64,000 nucleotides of DNA from Pseudoalteromonas citrea (lineage in GTDB: Bacteria > Pseudomonadota > Gammaproteobacteria > Enterobacterales > Alteromonadaceae). Below, piece after piece: positions 17,693 to 26,444 of the stretch. Within the stretch, counting starts at the first letter, position 1. Every line of letters begins with the position of its first letter. Where the stretch lies: assembly GCF_000238375.3 (NCBI RefSeq), contig NZ_AHBZ03000027.1, positions 496,001-560,000 of the forward strand. The letters run 5' to 3'. Below the pieces are notes generated by a model that saw only the letters and a program-made list of their open reading frames with translations, searched no databases and was not told the origin of the DNA. Made by a program: the position numbers and the translations under genes.

Positions 17693-19942
17693 ATGAGCTT
17701 AAGAACACAATTAAAAAAAGTATTACCAAGTATTTCAGTCACTGAACAAGAAGCCTTAGATGCAGGTGATGTTTGGTTAGAAGGGTCAATTTACCAGGGG
17801 AAACCAGACTTTGACGCACTCAGAGCGGTACCTGAAGCCAAACTCTCACATGAAGAGCAGGCTTTTCTAGACGGGCCTGTCAAAGAACTAATGGCTATGG
17901 TAGATGACTCTGTTATTCAGAATAGTAAACATTTACCAGATCACATTTTAGATTTTCTAAAGAAAGAGCGCTTTTTTTCACTGATCATTCCAAAAGAGTT
18001 TGGCGGTTTAGAGTTTAGTCCTTATGCCAACTCGACTATTGTTGGCACCATTGCGACTAAGTCGTCGGCCGTTGCGGTAACAGTGATGGTACCTAATTCG
18101 TTAGGCCCAGGTGAGCTGTTGCTGCATTATGGTACGAAAGAGCAGCAAGCTCATTACCTACCAAGACTTGCCAATGGCAGAGAGATCCCTTGTTTTGCAC
18201 TAACTAGCCCTGAAGCAGGCTCAGATGCCGGCGGCATTCCTGACCGAGGTATTGTTACTAAAGGTATGTTTGAAGGCAAAGAAGTGATGGGTATGGAGGT
18301 AACGTGGGATAAGCGTTATATCACTTTGGCACCCATTGCAACTGTACTTGGACTTGCATTTAAAGTGGAAGATCCACAGGGGCTGCTCGGTGGAAAAGAA
18401 CACTTAGGTATTACGTGCGCGCTGATCCCTAAATCACACCCAGGTGTTGAATTAGGCAACCGCCATGACCCAATGGGAATACGCTTTTACAATGGCACAA
18501 CCCGAGGTGATAAAGTCTTTATCCCTATGGAGTTTATTATTGGTGGCCAGCAGAACATAGGCCGAGGCTGGCAAATGCTCGTGAGTTGCTTAGGAGCTGG
18601 GCGGGGAATATCGTTACCGGCATTGGGGGTTTCAACCAGTCAAGTGGCATTTAAATCAGCATCTGAATATGCAGCAGTTCGTGAACAGTTTGGTTTATCA
18701 ATCGGCCAGTTTGAAGGTATTCAAGAAAAGCTTGCGGATATTGCAGGCAAAACCTATTTGCAAGAGTCAATGCGTGTTTTGACGACCGAAGGACTTGGAA
18801 TGGGTTTGAAACCGTCAGTGGTTACAGCAATTGCTAAGTACCATATGACGGAAGTGGGCCGTGATGTACTCGATTCTGCAATGGATATTCAGGCAGGTAA
18901 AGCGATACAAAATGGTCCTCAGAATACGTTGGCGAGTGGTTATGTTGCACAGCCTATCGCTATTACGGTAGAAGGTGCGAATATACTGACCCGTAATCTG
19001 ATGATATTCGGTCAAGGTGTTATGCGTTGTCACCCGTATCTACAGTCGATGGTTGAATCTATTCATAGTGAAGATAAATCTGCCGATAAAACGTTCAATA
19101 AAATTTTAAGGAAAACGGTGGGCTACAGCGTTGCTAATAGCTTCCGTGCATTTGGTTTGGGTTTATTACCGTTTACCGCGGGCAGTAAATCAGCGTTACC
19201 AGAAGTACAGCAATATGAAAAAGCAGTGCATCAATTGTCGGCTAAACTGGCCGTTTATGCAGATTTCTCTTTGTTGGTACTCGGTGGAAAGCTAAAGCAG
19301 GCGGAAATGCTATCGGCGAGACTAGGCGATGTAATGAGTCATCTATATGGCGCAATGGCATCAATCAAGTACTATGAACAAAAAGTAGCGATTAGTGACA
19401 GGCAGGCAGCGGCACCTTATTTTCATTACGCAACGCGGTGGTCACTACAAAAAGCAGAAGAGGCGCTTCACAAATTTTTAGATAACTTCCCAGCATCTGG
19501 TACGCGCAAATTAATGCGTACTATTACGCTGCAGTTCCGTCATAAAATGCCCGCTATTTCAGATGATATGGTACGAGAGCTGGCAAAAGTTGCACAGCAA
19601 GACTCTGCGTTCAAAGCACAGTTAACGCATTTGGTAAAACCAAGTCCAGGCGATGGTCACGATATAAATGAGCAAGCATTCAAAGCGAAACTCGCTTGCT
19701 TAGATTTATTAGCAACGGTTAAAAAAGCATTACGTAAAAAAGAGATCAAAGCCGGTGTGCGTTTTTCTCAAACATTAGATAATGCGCTTGCAGCCAACCT
19801 GATAAATGCAGCACAATATGCACAACTGATCGACTACAACAAAAAGCGCGAAAAGGCGATTCGGGTAGATGAGTTTGATTTCGATATGAACTTGCTAGAT
19901 GACAATGCACAACCAGTGGAGCAGGTCCAAAAAGCGAGCTAG
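17693..19942 (+). CDS. fadE: Acyl-CoA dehydrogenase, FadE type
   Basis: FadE catalyses the first beta-oxidation step, acyl-CoA to trans-2-enoyl-CoA, using FAD. The ATG at 17693 is chosen over a TTG six bases earlier. At 749 residues it is shorter than E. coli FadE (814) and lacks the N-terminal membrane helices. It has the acyl-CoA dehydrogenase N-domain (SLIIPKEFGGLEF), middle domain (CFALTSPEAGSDAG), C-domain (GRGISLPALGVSTSQVAF, FGLSIGQFEGIQEKLADIAG) and the extra FadE C-terminal region (about 480-749). It is monocistronic, with a FadR-like box before it and a strong terminator after it. Confidence 0.93.
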   Translation: MSLRTQLKKVLPSISVTEQEALDAGDVWLEGSIYQGKPDFDALRAVPEAKLSHEEQAFLDGPVKELMAMVDDSVIQNSKHLPDHILDFLKKERFFSLIIPKEFGGLEFSPYANSTIVGTIATKSSAVAVTVMVPNSLGPGELLLHYGTKEQQAHYLPRLANGREIPCFALTSPEAGSDAGGIPDRGIVTKGMFEGKEVMGMEVTWDKRYITLAPIATVLGLAFKVEDPQGLLGGKEHLGITCALIPKSHPGVELGNRHDPMGIRFYNGTTRGDKVFIPMEFIIGGQQNIGRGWQMLVSCLGAGRGISLPALGVSTSQVAFKSASEYAAVREQFGLSIGQFEGIQEKLADIAGKTYLQESMRVLTTEGLGMGLKPSVVTAIAKYHMTEVGRDVLDSAMDIQAGKAIQNGPQNTLASGYVAQPIAITVEGANILTRNLMIFGQGVMRCHPYLQSMVESIHSEDKSADKTFNKILRKTVGYSVANSFRAFGLGLLPFTAGSKSALPEVQQYEKAVHQLSAKLAVYADFSLLVLGGKLKQAEMLSARLGDVMSHLYGAMASIKYYEQKVAISDRQAAAPYFHYATRWSLQKAEEALHKFLDNFPASGTRKLMRTITLQFRHKMPAISDDMVRELAKVAQQDSAFKAQLTHLVKPSPGDGHDINEQAFKAKLACLDLLATVKKALRKKEIKAGVRFSQTLDNALAANLINAAQYAQLIDYNKKREKAIRVDEFDFDMNLLDDNAQPVEQVQKAS

Positions 19943-19985
19943 TCAACAATGCCTAAGTGCTGGCAGTTTTGGCACTTAATTATTC

Positions 19986-20017
19986 AAAACCCCGATATGT
20001 TTTATCGGGGTTTTTTT
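19986..20017 (+). terminator. Rho-independent terminator after fadE
   Basis: Stem AAAACCCCGATA / TATCGGGGTTTT (19986-19997, 20003-20014), 5-base loop, seven Ts. Confidence 0.92.
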
Positions 20018-20188
20018 ATGGCGTTTATGCGTTACCCATTCTGTAAGATCCAGTGCTGTACTTTTCAAATATCAATGTTGAATACTAACAGAGGTTACTT
20101 TAGCCAACTGACAAAATAGGGTGTTGGAAAGTAATGAAGAAAGTAAAATTGCATGGTAGGGTGTCGAAAAGAATAGGAACAATTGACC

Positions 20189-21151
20189 ATGTTGTTAGAC
20201 AGTATCAACGCGCAATTTAAGCGCGTCATATTCAATGATGAGCCGCGAGCGCTTTGGAGTGGTTGTGGTGCTATCATTCGTGCTGAAGTGGATGATCAGC
20301 ATGCGGTTATTAAGTATTCCTCAGTTCCAGAATTGCTTGAACACCCTAATATAGTGCAAAGCGGGTTTGCAAGAGCACGAAAAGCGAAGTCATATCGTGT
20401 GGAGAAAGACTTCTATAGTCTCTATTCATCTCGTTTGCCTAATTCAATAGCGATACCTGAGTTGTTATGGAGTGGCGAAACTAGCTCAGAAAATATATTA
20501 GTCTTGAGAGACTTTACGATTCAAGGATTTAATTCAATCTCTGACTCAGACCTCAATGGCATTCGCCATATTGTGGTTTGGTTGGCGCGATTCCATGCAA
20601 CTTTTCTATGGTGTAATAAAGAACCTAATTATGCGAAATTATGGGAACAAGGGGGTTACTGGCATCTGGCTACTCGTCCCGATGAACATGAGAACATAGC
20701 TCAAAGTGATATTAAACTTCGCGCTGCTGAAATTGATGAGGTGTTGGTTAATCAGAGGTTCCGGACTTTGATCCATGGAGATGCGAAGCAGGCAAATTTT
20801 GCTATCAATCAAAACAGGGTGGTTGGTTATGATTTTCAATATGTGGGTAAAGGGATTGGCTTACAAGATATAATGCTATTATTTACCAGTGTATTCAACG
20901 CAGATCAACAAGAGGCTTACGAAGAGCCTTTGTTAGCGTTATATTTTAGAGAGTTGTACAGTGCTCTAGAAGGCCGGTTTGATATTGACACATGCCAAAA
21001 AATAGAACGACAATGGCGTAGCATATGGCCCATTATTTGGTCGGATTTTTACCGGTTTTTACTTGGGTGGAAACCAAATCACTTTAAGATTAATGCCTAC
21101 ATGAAACGTCAGGTAAATAAGTCGATGTCTCTATTAGCTGGTCAAAGTTAG
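20189..21151 (+). CDS. APH/choline-kinase-like phosphotransferase, unknown substrate
   Basis: The protein has an aminoglycoside-phosphotransferase/EcKinase-like fold. The catalytic loop reads LIHGDAKQANFAI (HGDxxxxN) with the metal-binding Asp in VVGYDFQYVGKGIGLQDI. The N-lobe has AVIKYSS, with the ATP-binding Lys, and the hinge ENILVLRDF. ATG at 20189 has AGGA about ten bases upstream; a TTG two codons earlier is rejected. Members phosphorylate small alcohols or sugars (choline, ecdysteroid-like, aminoglycoside). Nothing nearby reveals the substrate. Its end is convergent with the subtilase gene across a shared terminator. Confidence 0.78.
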   Translation: MLLDSINAQFKRVIFNDEPRALWSGCGAIIRAEVDDQHAVIKYSSVPELLEHPNIVQSGFARARKAKSYRVEKDFYSLYSSRLPNSIAIPELLWSGETSSENILVLRDFTIQGFNSISDSDLNGIRHIVVWLARFHATFLWCNKEPNYAKLWEQGGYWHLATRPDEHENIAQSDIKLRAAEIDEVLVNQRFRTLIHGDAKQANFAINQNRVVGYDFQYVGKGIGLQDIMLLFTSVFNADQQEAYEEPLLALYFRELYSALEGRFDIDTCQKIERQWRSIWPIIWSDFYRFLLGWKPNHFKINAYMKRQVNKSMSLLAGQS

Positions 21152-21202
21152 TAGGTCAAAATTAGCGGTTCAAAGATATAAGGGTAATTGAATCATAAAA
21201 AT

Positions 21203-21231
21203 AAAGACGCCTGACAAAGTCGGGCGTCTTT
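21203..21231. terminator. Bidirectional terminator between the kinase and subtilase genes
   Basis: Inverted repeat AAAGACGCCTGAC / GTCGGGCGTCTTT with a 3-base loop (one mismatch) between two convergent genes, with A- and T-rich flanks on both sides. Confidence 0.8.
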
Positions 21232-21249
21232 GATGTTTAAAAAAAGCGT

Positions 21250-22869
21250 TTAGTTACAGATCGCACCACGTGTCCACACGTTTGAGAACACGTCTGGTTG
21301 AGCACCTCTTGACCACCAAGATGCTTGGTATTCTCTGTTGTTGTAAGACACTTTGTCGCCTATACGGTAGTATGTTGATGCATTCCAAGCTTCTAATCCT
21401 TGACAACCACCACCATTTGACCCATCAGTCACCGTAACTGTCGCTGTTTTAGATGAGGTTTTCTGGTCAGCACCAGTTGCTGTTAGAGTAACTTGGTAGC
21501 TTCCAGCTGCTGCATATGTATGACTAGGAGATGCCGCTGAGCTACTTGAACCATCACCAAAGCTCCAGCTATAGCTTTGTGCGTTTAGCGATGTATTACT
21601 AAAGCTAACATTTAGACCTGACGCACTGCTTGTGAAGTTTGCAACTGGCGTTAAGACTGGGTCATCAGCACATCCATTTTGCGCAATGTAGTCATATGCA
21701 GCTTTTGCTTGAACAATACCGTAACCATATGATGTATCTTTACCCGCTGCGCCTTTATCTTTAGCTGTGATATTAAGAACGTTACGGATCTGCTTATTAC
21801 TACACTGTGGATAGTGGCTCCAAACTAAGGCAGCTACACCTGAAACATGAGGTGTTGCCATTGATGTACCACTGATGCTTTTATATCCGTTATTGTTCCA
21901 AGTAGAGTTTACGCCAACACCCGGTCCTGCAATTTCGACTTGGCTGTTGTATTGAGAGAAAGATGCCTTTCTTTCGCCACTATCAACAGCCGCAACTGAT
22001 ACAACATCATCGTATGAAGCTGGGTAACTTAAACTGCTATTACCACCATTACCCGCTGCTGCAATATGTAAAACACCGCGATTGTAGCTTGCTTGGAAGG
22101 CATTTCTTTCAGCGGTTGAGCTGCCACTGCCACCTAAACTCATGCTGGTAACATTTGCGCCCGCAGCTTCACATTGCTCAATGGCTTTAATTAAGTCAGA
22201 ACCATATGCCCAACGGCCTTGGTCGTTGAAGACTTTAACAATATGAAGTCCAAGTTGACCAGATGGATTTACACCAACAACACCTTGACCATTGCCGCCA
22301 ACAGCAGCGATTGTACCAGCTACGTGTGTTCCATGACCGTTACCGTCGTTATACCAGTTACCTGTGTTGTTACTGCCGTAGCCGTCATTACCAGTAATAC
22401 CAGTGCTTGGTAAATCAGGGTGGTTAAGTGTGTAACCTGTATCCATGATACATACTTTACGGTTGCCACTCATATTATCAGCAAGTTGGTTAGCTTGAAC
22501 CATACCAATACCGTATGGTGTAGATTCCGCCATTAGGTAACGCTTTGGATCTATCTCAACATGAGCAACATCATCGCTTTCAGCAAGTAATGTCATTTGC
22601 TCTGGGGTTACTTCTGCCACAAAGCCATTCACGCTTGGTAACGTTGAAATAGGCGCTGAATTCATTGACGTTGCAAAACTCGTTAAAGTTTGTTGTTTAA
22701 AAGACGTCATTTCAGCATCAGACATTTTCACGGGTAGTGAAGCATTTACTGACTGTGACTTTAGAGTGACGATAACACGTTGTGTATCTTGTGCGTGTGT
22801 TGCTAAAGATGCACAAATACATGCAGATAGCGCTGTCATTTTTAAGCTTGTTGAAACCATATTTTTCAT
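21250..22869 (-). CDS. Secreted subtilisin-like S8 serine protease with PKD and chitin-binding domains
   Basis: The 539-residue preproprotein has a signal peptide (about 1-26, SLATHA), an I9 inhibitor propeptide (about 30-113), an S8 catalytic domain with Asp143 (CIMDTG), His179 (GHGTHVAG), oxyanion Asn274 (AAGNGG) and Ser336 (SGTSMATPH), a PKD domain (about 408-487, YSWSFGDGS) and a C-terminal CBM5/12-type module (about 492-539, AWNASTYYRIGDKV and YQASWWSRG). Enzymes of this build are exported by marine bacteria to degrade protein in particulate matter; the CBM should tether it to chitin or similar solids. The start is supported by AAGGTAAT upstream. Confidence 0.95.
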   Translation of the reverse strand: MKNMVSTSLKMTALSACICASLATHAQDTQRVIVTLKSQSVNASLPVKMSDAEMTSFKQQTLTSFATSMNSAPISTLPSVNGFVAEVTPEQMTLLAESDDVAHVEIDPKRYLMAESTPYGIGMVQANQLADNMSGNRKVCIMDTGYTLNHPDLPSTGITGNDGYGSNNTGNWYNDGNGHGTHVAGTIAAVGGNGQGVVGVNPSGQLGLHIVKVFNDQGRWAYGSDLIKAIEQCEAAGANVTSMSLGGSGSSTAERNAFQASYNRGVLHIAAAGNGGNSSLSYPASYDDVVSVAAVDSGERKASFSQYNSQVEIAGPGVGVNSTWNNNGYKSISGTSMATPHVSGVAALVWSHYPQCSNKQIRNVLNITAKDKGAAGKDTSYGYGIVQAKAAYDYIAQNGCADDPVLTPVANFTSSASGLNVSFSNTSLNAQSYSWSFGDGSSSSAASPSHTYAAAGSYQVTLTATGADQKTSSKTATVTVTDGSNGGGCQGLEAWNASTYYRIGDKVSYNNREYQASWWSRGAQPDVFSNVWTRGAICN

Positions 22870-22971
22870 TGTTATTACCTTAGTTACATGTTGTTAACGG
22901 CTGTAAATAAAACAGGTAATTCGTGTACTGTCAATTTTGTGTGTTTTATACAACAATGTTTCTATGGAAAT

Positions 22972-23003
22972 AAAAGCCAAAAAATATACATTTTTTGGCT
23001 TTT
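22972..23003 (-). terminator. Terminator after the periplasmic binding protein gene
   Basis: Perfect inverted repeat AAAAGCCAAAAAAT / ATTTTTTGGCTTTT with loop ATAC, about 70 bases beyond the stop of the upstream minus-strand gene and before the subtilase promoter. Confidence 0.8.
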
Positions 23004-23071
23004 AAATGAGCTAATTGATGTTTTATGCGGCTATTTAATTTAATTAATTAAAGTTATGTGAATTTTATACG

Positions 23072-24124
23072 TTATTTAAAAAAGCTATTTAAAGCGTCAA
23101 GATTGTATTCCAGTGGCGCATTATCCATGGTAGTGAAGCGGCTGAAATCTATATCATCAATATTTTTGTTGTGTATCGCATTGTAGATTGGTGCATATTT
23201 TTCGCTATATACTTTGAATATAGGGTATATACTATCGCCAACGGACATTGACTCTGGTTGTTTATGTTCAAAGACTTTTATCATCGCAAGACCACCGAGC
23301 GTGACATGGCCGCCAATGGAGGTATCTAAGTGCGTAGTTTGTTTTTTGTCCCAATTAACGCCGCCAACTTTAATTTTTTCTCGCAACCCGAGTTCTGTAA
23401 GCGCTGCCGCTGCACCAAAAGCCATCGCATCGTTGGCACTCCATATGAGCTTTGTGTCTGGAAAGCGTTTTAGTAAACCAGGAGTAAGTTGAAACGCTTC
23501 ATCATACGACCAGTTTGCAGCCACCCTTTGCTTTAGATTAAGATGCGGCTCGCGATTAGAATAATTCAGTAAACCTTGTTCACGCTTTTGGGCTGCAAGT
23601 GTTGCAGTCTCACCTAACAAAGCAATCATTTCATTTCGATAACGTTGATTTGGCTTATCAATGAGCGACACTAATGTCTGTGCAAGTAACCTCCCAGCTT
23701 GAAAGTTATCAGGCAATAAACTCCCCAAAATACCATATCCTTTTTTCACAAGCCTTTTGGTTTGTGCTTGAGTCGGTTGGTTTAGTAAAAAAATGATCGC
23801 AGGGTGAATATGAGTAGAGTTAATAAGGGTATTGGCTATCACAGACTTTTCGTCGACTAAGATTAAATAACTGTCTGTGTCTTGTATCGCTTCTCGAACC
23901 AATTGCTTCATAATAATATGATTCCTATCAGCGTATTGCACTGTTAGCTTGATATCTAGATCATCAGCAGCGGCTTGCATAAATAAGGTAACATTGAGCC
24001 AAAAGTCGCCAGTGGGGTTACTGTGGGCGTAACCGGGATTGATAAATGTTACTTTCGTCTGCGAATAAGATTTAGGCGCAATAAAAACCAGCAATGCGAA
24101 GAGTAAGATAATTGGCAATTTCAT
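23072..24124 (-). CDS. Orphan periplasmic sugar-binding-like protein (Peripla_BP_4 type)
   Basis: The 350-residue protein has a signal peptide (about 1-21, ending KSYSQ) and a two-lobed type-1 periplasmic-binding fold: TFINPGYAHSNPTGDFWLNV at the first lobe, KLIWSANDAMAFGAAAAL and KVGGVNWDKK in the second lobe. This class binds sugars, autoinducers or related ligands and shares its fold with the effector domain of LacI regulators. No ABC permease or ATPase, kinase or chemoreceptor is adjacent, so it may serve as a receptor for a distant sensor rather than for import. The 154-base gap to cytochrome b562 would hold divergent promoters. Confidence 0.75.
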   Translation of the reverse strand: MKLPIILLFALLVFIAPKSYSQTKVTFINPGYAHSNPTGDFWLNVTLFMQAAADDLDIKLTVQYADRNHIIMKQLVREAIQDTDSYLILVDEKSVIANTLINSTHIHPAIIFLLNQPTQAQTKRLVKKGYGILGSLLPDNFQAGRLLAQTLVSLIDKPNQRYRNEMIALLGETATLAAQKREQGLLNYSNREPHLNLKQRVAANWSYDEAFQLTPGLLKRFPDTKLIWSANDAMAFGAAAALTELGLREKIKVGGVNWDKKQTTHLDTSIGGHVTLGGLAMIKVFEHKQPESMSVGDSIYPIFKVYSEKYAPIYNAIHNKNIDDIDFSRFTTMDNAPLEYNLDALNSFFK

Positions 24125-24278
24125 AGGGAATTCATAAAATTAAACTTATCTTTAGTATGACACATATTTGCATTTTTGAGGCTAATTCATAAACCGGCTT
24201 TGTAGGGCAAATAAATGCTTAATCGTGCTATTTTAGGTATACTACGGCAAAATATATAAGGGCGTTATAAGTAGGGCG

Positions 24279-24665
24279 ATGCGTAATACATTATTTTTGT
24301 TGTTTTTTATGTCGATAACTGTGTCTGCACAAGAGACTAGTGAGCTATCGGTCACTATGAAAAATATAGGGCTAAGTTATAAACAGGCAGTGCAAGCGGC
24401 TAATAAGCAGGAACTACTATCTTCGTTAGAATCACTGTCGCGTTATTCACTTGAAGCGACAAAAGAAACGTTTAAACCGGAATTGAAAACTCAGTCGTTA
24501 AAAGGTTTGCAAAAAGTATTAGATACGATTGAACGGGCTAGGCAGTTGGCCAAAAATGGCGATATGAAAAGTGCCCAGAGTGAGTTAAAGAAAATAGATT
24601 CATTGAGAAAAGAGTATCATAAACTCCATGAACCCCCGAGCATTTGGCAACTCATATTTGGCTAA
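24279..24665 (+). CDS. cybC: Cytochrome b562-family protein
   Basis: The 128-residue precursor has a signal peptide (about 1-17, ending VSAQ) and a four-helix bundle that aligns with E. coli cytochrome b562 over its length. The two haem ligands of the family are present: Met27 in SVTMKNIG and His114 in KEYHKLH. The conserved AxxNGDMKSAQSELKKIDSLRKEYHK helix supports the call. It should be a periplasmic electron carrier with one non-covalent haem b; its partner is unknown. It is a single gene divergent from the binding protein. Confidence 0.82.
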   Translation: MRNTLFLLFFMSITVSAQETSELSVTMKNIGLSYKQAVQAANKQELLSSLESLSRYSLEATKETFKPELKTQSLKGLQKVLDTIERARQLAKNGDMKSAQSELKKIDSLRKEYHKLHEPPSIWQLIFG

Positions 24666-24792
24666 CTAGTAAACTGGCAAGGTGGTGCTTTGTATTGAAG
24701 GTATCACCGTCACCTTATTCTTGTTTGTCTGCAATTAGTTTCATTTTAAAATCGAGTTTTTTAAAATATGTACTGCTGTTCTTGATTTTTCA

Positions 24793-24808
24793 ATAGGAAC
24801 GATCCAAT
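24793..24808. promoter_or_regulatory. LacI-type operator, site 1 (upstream of first BSP peptidase)
   Basis: ATAGGAACGATCCAAT is an imperfect 16-base palindrome centred on CG, with the core GGAACG shared with sites 2 and 3. It sits 29 bases before the ATG at 24838. The size and central CG are typical of LacI/GalR-family operators. Confidence 0.5.
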
Positions 24809-24837
24809 AATGATGTTTGCATTCATTTGGAGAATCC

Positions 24838-26283
24838 ATGATCTACCTAAAAGAAACCGTATTCACGACATTGATGATGCTGGCATCGCCTGCCATATTA
24901 GCGAATGATCTCGTGTTGTATGATATGACCAAAAAAGACCCATTCACGGTTAACACGCAGTATCCAACTTATATAGAAAATGAAGGCGTTGATAAACTAT
25001 TCGATACTTCCTTGCAAAGTAAATACATATCAAAATACAGCCAAAGTTGGGTATCTATCCATTTTGAACGCCCAAAGCGAGTCTATGAGTATGTATTAAC
25101 GTCGGCACTTGATGCGCCAAAGCGAGACCCAAAAAGCTGGGTTTTATTTGGGTCAAATGATGGCACATCGTGGCATGAACTTGATAACCGAAATAACATT
25201 ATGTTTTCAAAACGCGGTCAGTCTCTAAAATTTCAAGTCACTGATAGTCGGTCATTCAGTCAATTTAAACTAGATATGAAACAAGAGGGGACAACTGCAT
25301 GGGGGGACAGCTATTTGCAACTTGCTAACTTTGGCCTTATCTCTGAGACCCACTTACCAATAGCGAATTTTGATGTCAGCCAACCGGTGACTACTATTAA
25401 TCAACCAATTGATATTTATGCTAACGTCCCTAATAATCCGACAAAATTAATATGGAGTATTCCCGGCGCAACCCTGTTTGCAGCGGGCAATAAAGCCAAG
25501 GCATATTTTTCAAAGCCAGGTAGTTATTCAGTGTCATTGCAGGCAATAAATACATTTGGCGAAGACAGGGTTGACCGTAACAATGTGATAAAGGTATTCG
25601 ATAAGTCAAACCCTTGGGTAGGGCTCACAACACCAAAAGTAAAGGTAGTTATTGAAGACTCAGAGTCGGCTGGCGCAAAGAGGTTGCTCCGACTATTTCC
25701 AAATATAGCACAGACAATTGATAATGTGACAAGAGAGCTCGCACCCCTGCTATATAAAAATTTTGCTGAATTACCTGATTTCGAGCAAGTAACATTTACC
25801 TTAAAATGGATGGATACCATCGCTTATCGAGCTGGTGATGATACTAATATGGAAATTGCCTTTAGCTCAAAATATATTACAGAAAAATTAGCAGGCAAAC
25901 CTGATGAAGATGTGCGCTATGAACTATTGGGTGTTTTATGGCATGAGTTGACTCATGGATATCAGCACTTTCCAAAGTCCGTAGGTTATGATGATGCTGG
26001 TGCGCACGCTTTTATTGAGGGTATGGCTGATTTAATTAGAATACAAGCCGGTTACCACAAAACAAGATCACCCAAGCCATCGCAAAGCTATTTAGGAGGC
26101 TACACAAATACTGGATTCTTTTTATATTGGTTGAGCAAAGAACATGACAATTTTGCATATCGATTTAATAAAACAGCCATTGAGCTTGAAAAGTGGCGCT
26201 TTGATAAAGCAATAAAGCACGTAACAGGTAAAGATGTAGACTTGTTGTGGTCCGACTATCAACAGTCTTTGAATAGTATGTAA
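24838..26283 (+). CDS. Secreted BSP-type metallopeptidase with discoidin and PKD domains
   Basis: I start this 481-residue protein at the ATG preceded by TTGGAG, not seven codons upstream. A signal peptide (about 1-23, ending ILAND) leads to an F5/8 type C (discoidin) domain (about 45-170; VSIHFERP and SWVLFGSNDGTSWHEL), a PKD-like domain (about 180-265) and a C-terminal domain of the basic secretory protein family (BSP, PF04450). The latter has the zinc motif HELTHGYQH from His369 and the following GAHAFIEGMADLIRIQAGY that the family places after it. It is therefore a probable exported peptidase. The neighbouring TonB receptor and a second BSP protein suggest a joint role. Confidence 0.8.
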   Translation: MIYLKETVFTTLMMLASPAILANDLVLYDMTKKDPFTVNTQYPTYIENEGVDKLFDTSLQSKYISKYSQSWVSIHFERPKRVYEYVLTSALDAPKRDPKSWVLFGSNDGTSWHELDNRNNIMFSKRGQSLKFQVTDSRSFSQFKLDMKQEGTTAWGDSYLQLANFGLISETHLPIANFDVSQPVTTINQPIDIYANVPNNPTKLIWSIPGATLFAAGNKAKAYFSKPGSYSVSLQAINTFGEDRVDRNNVIKVFDKSNPWVGLTTPKVKVVIEDSESAGAKRLLRLFPNIAQTIDNVTRELAPLLYKNFAELPDFEQVTFTLKWMDTIAYRAGDDTNMEIAFSSKYITEKLAGKPDEDVRYELLGVLWHELTHGYQHFPKSVGYDDAGAHAFIEGMADLIRIQAGYHKTRSPKPSQSYLGGYTNTGFFLYWLSKEHDNFAYRFNKTAIELEKWRFDKAIKHVTGKDVDLLWSDYQQSLNSM

Positions 26284-26330
26284 TTAATTGTTGAATAAAA
26301 GACATTGACAGAATACCGTCTACCACCAAT

Positions 26331-26348
26331 AATTGGAACGTTCCTTTT
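26331..26348. promoter_or_regulatory. LacI-type operator, site 2
   Basis: AATTGGAACGTTCCTTTT is an 18-base palindrome with two mismatches, centred on CG, in the 161-base gap before the TonB receptor. Its centre is exactly 64 bases from that of site 3, about six helical turns, which suits DNA looping or cooperative binding on one face. Confidence 0.6.
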
Positions 26349-26394
26349 GTGCGTATTAAACAAATAGCTAGTTAGCAGTATTTTTTTAAATGGC

Positions 26395-26412
26395 AATTGG
26401 AACGTTCTAAAT
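26395..26412. promoter_or_regulatory. LacI-type operator, site 3
   Basis: AATTGGAACGTTCTAAAT repeats site 2 nearly exactly (the first twelve bases, AATTGGAACGTT, are identical) and lies 33 bases before the TonB-receptor ATG, where it would cover the promoter or transcription start. Confidence 0.6.
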
Positions 26413-26444
26413 TAACGATAATAATATACGTCAGCGGATGAAAT

